Made by a program: the position numbers and the translations under genes
Shown here: positions 1-5,171 of the stretch, in pieces
Numbering within the stretch: position 1 is the first letter of the stretch
How the letters are laid out: each line of letters starts with the position of its first letter
Assembly (NCBI GenBank): GCA_005240015.1
Contig: SBBV01000308.1
Location: 1-5,992 of the forward strand
From: Candidatus Odyssella thessalonicensis
GTDB lineage: Bacteria; Pseudomonadota; Alphaproteobacteria; Bin65
Direction: 5' to 3'
DNA length: 5,992 nucleotides
The notes under the pieces: model-generated
Told to the model about the DNA's origin: nothing
The model's database searches: none
Seen by the model: the letters and a program-made list of their open reading frames with translations, nothing else

Positions 1-1917
1 CGCCTGAAGCTCGCGCTCTGCGCGAGCGGCTCCCACGAGCTCCTCGCGGCGCACGAAGCCGAGCGTGGTTCCGACCTGATCGCGCAGGAAGCCCCCGATG
101 CCCTGCGGGAACGCGAGCACGATCACGACGATGAGCAAGCCGAGCATGCCCTGCCAGTAGTCGGCGAGCCGGGGCACGCCGAACAGGCCCCAGAACGCTG
201 GGTTCTTCACGATGTCGCGCAGCCATTCGAACGCCGCGGCGCCGATCACGGGGCCGGAGAGGGTCTGGGCACCGCCAAGCATCACCATGTAGAGCCCGTC
301 GAACGAGTGCGGGATGTCGAGGATGTCGGGAAAGACGCTGCCCTTCGAATAGGCGAAGAGCCCGCCCGCCATGCCGGCGAAAGCGCCGGCCAGCGTGAAG
401 GCGAGCCACTGATGCGTGCGCACGTCGATGCCGATCGCGTCGGCGCGGCGCGGCGAATCGCGGCCCGCGCGCATCGTGGCGCCGAAGGGTGCAAACAGGA
501 ACCGACGCAGCAGCAGCACGCCGCCCGCGGTCAGCGCCAGCACGAGGTAGTAGTAGGCGGTGCGGTCGAGGACCCACTTGCTGCGGCGGAGGCCCAGGAT
601 GCCGTTCTCGCCGTCGGTGAAGTCCGACTGGAAGACGTAGGACCAGATGATCTGGGCGCCGGCGAGCGTCAGCATCGCGAAATAGACGCCGGAGAGGCGC
701 GCAGCGAGCCAGCCGATGATGAGGGCACCCGCCGCGGCGAGAAACGGCGCGCTCAGCAGCCCGAGCTCCATCGGCACCCTGTAGTACTTGAGCAGCAGCG
801 CCGCCGCATAGGCGCCGAGGCCGAAATAGGCGGCGTGGCCGAACGAGTGCATGCCGCCCGGCCCGGCGATGAAGTGCAGGCTGGCCGCGAACAGGATCAG
901 CACGAGGATGTCGATCGCGAGCAGCGCCAGGCTCTCGCCCGCGAGCGGCAACAGCAAGAGCGCCACGCCGATCGCGGCGTAGAGCAGCTTCAAGGGCAGC
1001 GTCGCGGGGCGGAGCGGGGCCTCGGCGATCCCGCCATGCCCGCCCGCGGCAACGCTCGGCCGGCCGAGCAGGCCCCAGGGCCTCACGACGAGCACGATGG
1101 CCATCACCAGGAACATCAGGACCAGCGTGATCTTGGGGATCACCAGGATGCCGAACGCGTTGAGCTCGGCGATGATCAACGCCGCGAGATAGGCGCCGGC
1201 GATGCTGCCCATGCCGCCCACGACCACGACGACGAAGGCCGGCGCGAGGATCAGGAGATCCATCGTGAGATTGACCGACTCGGGGCGCAGCATCTGCAGC
1301 GACCCGCCGAGGCCGGCCAGAGCCGCGCCCACGAACAATACGCTCGTGAACAGGAGCTTCTGGTTGACGCCGAGCGCTCCCACCATCTCGCGGTCCTGCG
1401 TCGCCGCGCGCACGAGCGTGCCCCAGCGCGTCTTGGTCATGAGCAGCCAGATCGCGCCGAGCACGCCCAAGCCGATGGCGATGAACACCACGTCGAAGAC
1501 GGGAATCGCCTGATCGCCGATCGGGATGGTCCCGCGCAGCGCCGGCGAGGTCTTGTCCTGCACGCCCCAGACCGCGCGCGTCGCGTCCTTGACGATCAGC
1601 ACGACGCCGAAGGTGGCGACGAGCTGGAACAGCTCCGGCGCGCGGTAGATGCGCCGGAGCAGCAGCACCTCCATCACGATGCCGAGCACGCCCACGGCGA
1701 GCGCGCCGCCGGCGATCGCGACGAGAAAGCCCACGACGCCGGTACCGAGCTCGGTGACCAGCGTGTGCGCGATGTAGGCGCCGAGCATGTAGAACGAGCC
1801 GTGCGCCAGGTTGACGATGCGGGTGACGCCGAAGATCAGCGACAGGCCGACCGCCACCAGAAACAGCGACGACGCGCTCGCGAGGCCGGTGAGGAATTGG
1901 ACGAGATAGAAGGACAT
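1..1917 (-). CDS. Fused LivH-LivM permease of a branched-chain amino acid-type ABC transporter (3' end beyond window)
   Basis: One frame runs from the ATG at 1917 to the window edge, 639 codons without a stop. It joins both inner-membrane permeases of a HAAT-family importer. Residues 1-286 are LivH-like: 'LIFGVTRIVNLAHG' (28-40), the cytoplasmic coupling loop with 'RAATQDREMVGALGVN' (170-185), 'VVVGGMGSIAGA' (231-242), and the usual LivH ending 'RPWGLLGRP' (279-287). A Gly/Ala/Pro-rich linker (about 288-308) leads into a LivM-like half (309-610) with 'GPGGMHSFGHAAYFGLGAY' (352-370), a second coupling loop 'RAGRDSPRRADAIGID' (483-498), and 'LGGAQTLSGPVIGA' (547-560). Residues 611-639 form a polar cytoplasmic tail, so the stop is probably close. 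The ribosome-binding site is weak (GAGAG, 5 nt before ATG). The gene follows the substrate-binding protein gene across a repeat-filled gap. LivG/LivF ATPases should lie beyond position 1. The family is certain; the substrate is not. Confidence 0.93.
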   Translation of the reverse strand, partial: MSFYLVQFLTGLASASSLFLVAVGLSLIFGVTRIVNLAHGSFYMLGAYIAHTLVTELGTGVVGFLVAIAGGALAVGVLGIVMEVLLLRRIYRAPELFQLVATFGVVLIVKDATRAVWGVQDKTSPALRGTIPIGDQAIPVFDVVFIAIGLGVLGAIWLLMTKTRWGTLVRAATQDREMVGALGVNQKLLFTSVLFVGAALAGLGGSLQMLRPESVNLTMDLLILAPAFVVVVVGGMGSIAGAYLAALIIAELNAFGILVIPKITLVLMFLVMAIVLVVRPWGLLGRPSVAAGGHGGIAEAPLRPATLPLKLLYAAIGVALLLLPLAGESLALLAIDILVLILFAASLHFIAGPGGMHSFGHAAYFGLGAYAAALLLKYYRVPMELGLLSAPFLAAAGALIIGWLAARLSGVYFAMLTLAGAQIIWSYVFQSDFTDGENGILGLRRSKWVLDRTAYYYLVLALTAGGVLLLRRFLFAPFGATMRAGRDSPRRADAIGIDVRTHQWLAFTLAGAFAGMAGGLFAYSKGSVFPDILDIPHSFDGLYMVMLGGAQTLSGPVIGAAAFEWLRDIVKNPAFWGLFGVPRLADYWQGMLGLLIVVIVLAFPQGIGGFLRDQVGTTLGFVRREELVGAARAERELQA

Positions 1918-1930
1918 CGTTCTCTCAAGC

Positions 1931-1992
1931 CGTCATCCCGACCGAAGCACACGCGCCTCATGGCGTGCGTGCGAAGTGCAGGGATCGCGAGC
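1931..1992 (+). repeat. REP-like palindromic repeat, copy A
   Basis: This 62-nt unit starts CGTCATCCCGA and ends AGGGATCGCGAGC. The same ends occur in inverted orientation at 2076-2140, with an exact match of 11 nt at one end and 13 nt at the other. The centre is an imperfect stem, CACACGC against GCGTGCG. The unit sits 13 nt before the permease start codon, so on the mRNA it lies directly upstream of the permease ribosome-binding site. The shape (conserved ends, variable self-complementary core, intergenic, paired with an inverted copy) fits dispersed REP-like elements. Genome-wide copy number cannot be seen here. Confidence 0.75.
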
Positions 1993-2075
1993 CAAGTTCA
2001 CACGAACCGCGCGCGAGAGGCGCGGGACGGCGCCTACTCGTCCATGGCAGGATTCTTCATTTGACCCGCCCGTCC

Positions 2076-2140
2076 GCTCGCGATCCCTCGACTTCGCGTG
2101 CGCGCCCTAAACGAGCGCGCACGCTTCGCTCGGGATGACG
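2076..2140 (-). repeat. REP-like palindromic repeat, copy B (inverted relative to copy A)
   Basis: The reverse complement begins CGTCATCCCGAGCGAAGC and ends GTCGAGGGATCGCGAGC, like copy A. Its core is a perfect 10-bp stem, GCGTGCGCGC (2096-2105) pairing with GCGCGCACGC (2115-2124) around a 9-nt loop. Together with copy A it could form a large cruciform or RNA hairpin across 1931-2140. It lies 26 nt after the stop codon of the substrate-binding protein gene. It could protect the upstream mRNA 3' end or lower permease expression, as shown for REP sequences in the E. coli malE-malF gap; that role is inferred here. Confidence 0.78.
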
Positions 2141-2165
2141 AATTGCGCGCACGAGCGCACAATTC
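2140..2165 (-). terminator. Stem-loop directly after the substrate-binding protein gene (attenuator or mRNA 3'-end stabiliser)
   Basis: Arms 2140-2150 and 2155-2165 pair over 11 positions (10 Watson-Crick plus one G-U in the RNA) around the tetraloop UCGU. The stem starts one nucleotide after the TGA stop of the binding-protein gene. No U-run follows, since the transcript continues GUCAUCCCG into repeat copy B, so this is not a canonical intrinsic terminator. It more likely gives partial termination or blocks 3' exonucleases, leaving more binding-protein mRNA than permease mRNA. The structure is seen; the role is inferred. Confidence 0.55.
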
Positions 2166-2166
2166 T

Positions 2167-3384
2167 TCACTTCATCGCCTCCGCCGGACGCAGCTTCTTC
2201 ACCTGGTCGTCGCTCGGCATGTATTTGGCGCCGTCGGCGTAGTACCAGTTCTTCATCGTGGGCTTGCCGCCCTCGACCGTGGTCAGGCCGACATAGGCGC
2301 CGAGCGTCGATTGCTGATCGAGCGCGCGGAAGTAATAGGGACCCATCGGCGATTTCAGCTGGATGCCGCGCGCCGCTTTGATCAGCGACTCGGTATCCGT
2401 CTTGCCCGCCTTCTGCAGGATGCCCGCCGCCGCATACATCCAGGTGTAGCCGACGATCGAGCCCAGGCGCGGATAGTCGTTGTACTTCGCCTGATAGGCC
2501 TTCACGAACGCATCGTGCTCGGGCGTCTTGACCTTCGACCACGGATAGCCGGTCACGATCCAGCCCTCGGGCATGTCGGCGCCGAGCGGGTCGGCGTATT
2601 CGGGCTCGCCGGTGAGGAGGCTGACGATCGTGCGGTCCTTGAACAGGCCGCGCGCGTTGCCCTCCTTGACGAACTTGGCGAGATCGCCGCCGAAGGTGAC
2701 GTTGTAGATGCCCTCGGGCGCCGCCCTCAGCAGCGCCTGCACCTCGGCGCCGGCGTCGATGCGGCCGAGCGCCGGCCATTGCTGTGCGACGACCTCGACG
2801 TCGGGCCGCGCTTTCTTCAGCTGCGCGATGAACGACTTCACCGCGTCCTGGCCGTAGGCGTAGTTGGGCGCGATCGTCGCCCATTTCTTCGCCTTCGACT
2901 TCTTCGCCTCCTCGACCAGCATCATCGCCTGCGAGTTCGTGCTGGCGCGCAGGCGGAAGGTGTAGCGGTTGCCCTTCTCCCACACGATCTGGTCGGCGAG
3001 CGGCTCGGCGGCGAGGAAAAACACCTTCTTCTGCGCCGCGAAATCGGTGACGGCGAGGCCGATGTTGGAGAGGAACGTGCCGCCGATCATCGCGACCTTG
3101 TCCTTCACCACCATTTCCTCGGCGATCTTGACCGCGTCGCCGGGCTTGCCGCCGTCGTCGCGCGCGATCACCTCGAGCTTCTTGCCGAGCACGCCGCCCG
3201 ACTTGTTGATCTCCTCGAGCGCCAGCTCCCACGCCTTCCGGTAGGGCTGAGTGAAGCCGGGCATGCCCGAATAGGAGTTGATCTCGCCGATCTTGATCGA
3301 ATCTTGCGCGCCGGCCGCGGGGATGAGCCCCAGCGCGGCGAGCGCCGTCGTGGCGACAAGCAGATGGCGTCGATTGAGTTTCAT
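2167..3384 (-). CDS. Periplasmic substrate-binding protein, branched-chain amino acid-type (HAAT) ABC transporter
   Basis: A 405-residue secreted binding protein of the LivK/Peripla_BP_6 type. Residues 1-26 are a signal peptide: basic 'MKLNRRHLL', a hydrophobic stretch, and an A-x-A cleavage site 'AGA|QD'. There is no lipobox cysteine. The RRHLL element resembles a twin-arginine signal, so Tat export is possible. Family landmarks are 'KIGEINSYSG' (31-40), 'INKSGGVLGKKLEVIARDDG' (59-78), 'MIGGTFLS' (99-106) and 'APNYAYGQDAVKSF' (172-185). Length is typical. The start is fixed by an exceptional Shine-Dalgarno at 3388-3398. The gene begins 23 nt after the oxygenase stop and is followed by a hairpin, a repeat pair and then the fused permease, so it supplies the specificity of that importer. 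The ligand is unknown. HAAT binding proteins take amino acids, aromatic acids, urea or amides. The oxygenase next door makes an aromatic or heterocyclic acid attractive, by inference only. Confidence 0.93.
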   Translation of the reverse strand: MKLNRRHLLVATTALAALGLIPAAGAQDSIKIGEINSYSGMPGFTQPYRKAWELALEEINKSGGVLGKKLEVIARDDGGKPGDAVKIAEEMVVKDKVAMIGGTFLSNIGLAVTDFAAQKKVFFLAAEPLADQIVWEKGNRYTFRLRASTNSQAMMLVEEAKKSKAKKWATIAPNYAYGQDAVKSFIAQLKKARPDVEVVAQQWPALGRIDAGAEVQALLRAAPEGIYNVTFGGDLAKFVKEGNARGLFKDRTIVSLLTGEPEYADPLGADMPEGWIVTGYPWSKVKTPEHDAFVKAYQAKYNDYPRLGSIVGYTWMYAAAGILQKAGKTDTESLIKAARGIQLKSPMGPYYFRALDQQSTLGAYVGLTTVEGGKPTMKNWYYADGAKYMPSDDQVKKLRPAEAMK

Positions 3385-3387
3385 AGT

Positions 3388-3398
3388 CCTCCTCCTTT
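3388..3398 (-). promoter_or_regulatory. Strong ribosome-binding site of the substrate-binding protein gene
   Basis: The mRNA reads AAAGGAGGAGG with six nucleotides between the AAGGAGG core and the ATG at 3384. It is by far the best anti-16S match in the window. The permease has only GAGAG, and the oxygenase has a poor GAG-rich stretch overlapping the previous stop codon. This fits the known need for binding protein in excess over permease. Confidence 0.85.
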
Positions 3399-3407
3399 GC
3401 TCCCTGA

Positions 3408-4529
3408 CTACTTTACCTTCATTCCGCGGCTTGCGCCGCCCGAGTTTTGCTCGGGCTTGCGGTCGAAGAGCGCCTGCGCGCCTCGACCCGAAGCAGCGCC
3501 TGGCGCTGCGTCCTGTTCCGCGCGGATCATGCGCTCGACGATGCGCCGGCTCCGCTGCGGCCCGTTGTCGATCCCGAGCCGCACCGGCACGCGGCCCTCG
3601 CTCTCGTCCTCGCCCTGCTGCACCGCCTCGAGCACCGCCTTGTCCTCGGCGAACGCCATGATGAACTGCTCGGTCATCGTACGCGATACGGCCTCGTCGC
3701 CGGGCGCAAAGTTGCGAATCTGCATCCAGAAATAATGCGAGGTCCGCTCGGTCTCGGGCGCGATGAAGTGGCAGGAGTGGATGCGCATGCCCTTGTCGCG
3801 GTCGGCGTCGCCATGGCCCATGCCGACCGGGCCGATGCCGAAATCGGTCACCGAGAGCGAGGGCGGATAGAACTGGTAGATCTGCCAGCGGTCGACGTTG
3901 CCCGGAATGTCGCGGAACGCGCGGAAGACCGGCACCGGCGGCTGATCGAGCGTCCAGCGGCTGGTCACGACGGTGTCGCCGTCCTGGCGCGTCTCGACCG
4001 GGATCTCCTCCATCGCGGCGCTGCCCAGCGTCGAGAGGTGCACGAAGCTGACATGCGCCGGGTCGAGCAGATTGTCGGTCAGGTGCTGATACGCGGCCTT
4101 GATGTAGGTGTAGGGCCCCTTGTTCGCGGTCCAGCCTGGCGCGCCATAGGGCGGAAGCTGGAACAGCTTCGCGCGGTCGGCGAGCGAGGCCGCGCCGGCC
4201 CAGATCCAGACGAGCCCCAGATGGTCGACGGCGGGGTAGGCGCGGACGCGCGCCTGCGCCGGAATGTTAGCCTGACCGGGGATGCGGATGCAGACGCCGG
4301 TGGGGGCATAGGTCATGCCGTGATAGCCGCATTCGACCGCATCGCCTTTGAGCTTGCCTTTCGAGAGCGGCAGGAACTTGTGGCAGCAGCGGTCCTCGAG
4401 TGCGACCGGCGCGCCCGCCTCGGTGCGATACAGCACGACCTTCTCGCCGAGCATCGTGCGCGGCACCAGCGCGCGCCCGAGCTCGTGGCTCCAGGCGGCG
4501 GGATACCAGGCGTTGCGGACGAAGCTCAT
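3408..4529 (-). CDS. Rieske [2Fe-2S] non-heme iron oxygenase, VanA / dicamba monooxygenase-like
   Basis: A 373-residue oxygenase alpha subunit. The N-terminal Rieske domain has C48-x-H50 and C67-x2-H70 as cluster ligands ('DRCCHKF...VECGYHG'). The catalytic domain has the mononuclear iron motif in 'NLLDPAHVSFVH': D156 is the likely electron-bridging aspartate, and H159 and H164 are iron ligands. D296 in 'FAEDKAVLE' is the likely third ligand. Order and spacing match VanA/DMO-type enzymes, which demethylate or hydroxylate aromatic compounds using electrons from a separate reductase and ferredoxin, or from a VanB-like reductase. No such partner is in this window. The ATG at 4529 lies 9 nt after the preceding stop, and 'MSFVRNAWYPAAW' is the usual family N-terminus, so the start is firm. 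About 30 C-terminal residues (from 342) exceed my expectation for the family and are encoded by palindrome-rich DNA. The substrate cannot be inferred. Confidence 0.93.
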   Translation of the reverse strand: MSFVRNAWYPAAWSHELGRALVPRTMLGEKVVLYRTEAGAPVALEDRCCHKFLPLSKGKLKGDAVECGYHGMTYAPTGVCIRIPGQANIPAQARVRAYPAVDHLGLVWIWAGAASLADRAKLFQLPPYGAPGWTANKGPYTYIKAAYQHLTDNLLDPAHVSFVHLSTLGSAAMEEIPVETRQDGDTVVTSRWTLDQPPVPVFRAFRDIPGNVDRWQIYQFYPPSLSVTDFGIGPVGMGHGDADRDKGMRIHSCHFIAPETERTSHYFWMQIRNFAPGDEAVSRTMTEQFIMAFAEDKAVLEAVQQGEDESEGRVPVRLGIDNGPQRSRRIVERMIRAEQDAAPGAASGRGAQALFDRKPEQNSGGASRGMKVK

Positions 4530-4538
4530 GCGCGGCTC

Positions 4539-5171
4539 TCAGCGCTGTCCGTCGCCGACCTTGATGTCGGCAACCGTCATGCCGCCGGCGCGTGCGTGCA
4601 CGCGCGGGCCCGTCGTCATGGCGAGCACGAACACGATCTCGTCGCCGCGCGGCGCATCGGGAATGCGCACCTCCATCGCGTCGAAATGCGAGCGCACATA
4701 GGCGGCGTTGATGTGGTGGATCGGAATGTCGATCGTGGCACCGAGGCCGGCGACCTTCTTCGTCGAGGGCACGATCGCCTTGGCGCCGCCCAGAAGCTCG
4801 CGCATCGCGTAGCCGCCCGGCACGTGCCACAGCGCACCGTGCTCGAGCTCGCCCGCCGCGCCGACGATGGCGCCCTTGCCATAGGCTTCGATCGCCTTGG
4901 GATCGCCGCCCAGCGCGGCGACGAGCCGGCGCGACATTTCGAGGCCGAGCGGCTTCAGCGCCTCCATCATCGGCATCACGTCGGCGACGTAGTGGCCGGC
5001 ATACGGGTTGCGCACGATCGCGGCCACCGCCGCGCGCGTGCGCGGACGCGACGGCCGGGGTCCGCCTTCGTGGAGGATCTCTTCCGCCGTGACCACGAAC
5101 TTCCGCACGCGCACGAGCTCGTTTTCGTAGGCGGCGTGGACCGCTTCCGCTTTCGGATTCATCACGTTCAT
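4539..5171 (-). CDS. Amino acid synthesis (AA_synth / DUF1185) family protein
   Basis: A 210-residue soluble protein with no signal peptide or membrane segment. It matches the AA_synth (DUF1185) family by 'AAVAAIVRNPYAG' (47-59), 'GKGAIVGAAGELEHGA' (98-113), 'KAIVPSTKKVAGLG' (131-144) and 'YVRSHFDAMEVRI' (158-170). Despite the family name its biochemical role is, as far as I know, not settled; the dense Gly and His motifs suggest an enzyme active site. The ATG at 5171 overlaps the UPF0280 stop (ATGA) and has GGAG nine nucleotides upstream. ATG codons at 5186 and 5162 are alternatives with poorer support. The overlap implies translational coupling to the UPF0280 gene, and the oxygenase start lies 9 nt after the stop, so all three are probably made together. 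The family call is strong; the function is unknown. Confidence 0.88.
   Translation of the reverse strand: MNVMNPKAEAVHAAYENELVRVRKFVVTAEEILHEGGPRPSRPRTRAAVAAIVRNPYAGHYVADVMPMMEALKPLGLEMSRRLVAALGGDPKAIEAYGKGAIVGAAGELEHGALWHVPGGYAMRELLGGAKAIVPSTKKVAGLGATIDIPIHHINAAYVRSHFDAMEVRIPDAPRGDEIVFVLAMTTGPRVHARAGGMTVADIKVGDGQR

Noticed and set aside
307..2064. Long plus-strand open frame of 585 codons
   Set aside because: It is antisense to the LivH-LivM permease. Its product is a run of Arg, Glu, Asp, His and Gln with no domain, typical of the reverse strand of GC-rich membrane-protein genes. It ends in the repeat region.
1931..2140. Repeat pair as a CRISPR array
   Set aside because: There are only two copies, in opposite orientation, with no regularly spaced direct repeats and no cas genes.
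2140..2165. Canonical Rho-independent terminator
   Set aside because: The stem is good but no U-tract follows on the transcript, so full termination is not supported.
1918..2166. Possible internal promoter for the permease
   Set aside because: No convincing -35/-10 pair was found. The region is dominated by GC-rich repeats and hairpins, and the permease is best explained by read-through from upstream.
2057..3232. Minus-strand open frame of 391 codons overlapping the binding-protein gene in another frame
   Set aside because: It is Arg/Gly-rich and lacks a signal peptide or family motifs. The overlapping 405-codon frame encodes a clear periplasmic binding protein.
2098..3735. Plus-strand open frame of 545 codons across the binding-protein and oxygenase genes
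   Set aside because: It crosses two convincing minus-strand genes and their gap, has Arg/Leu/Asp-biased composition and no recognisable family.
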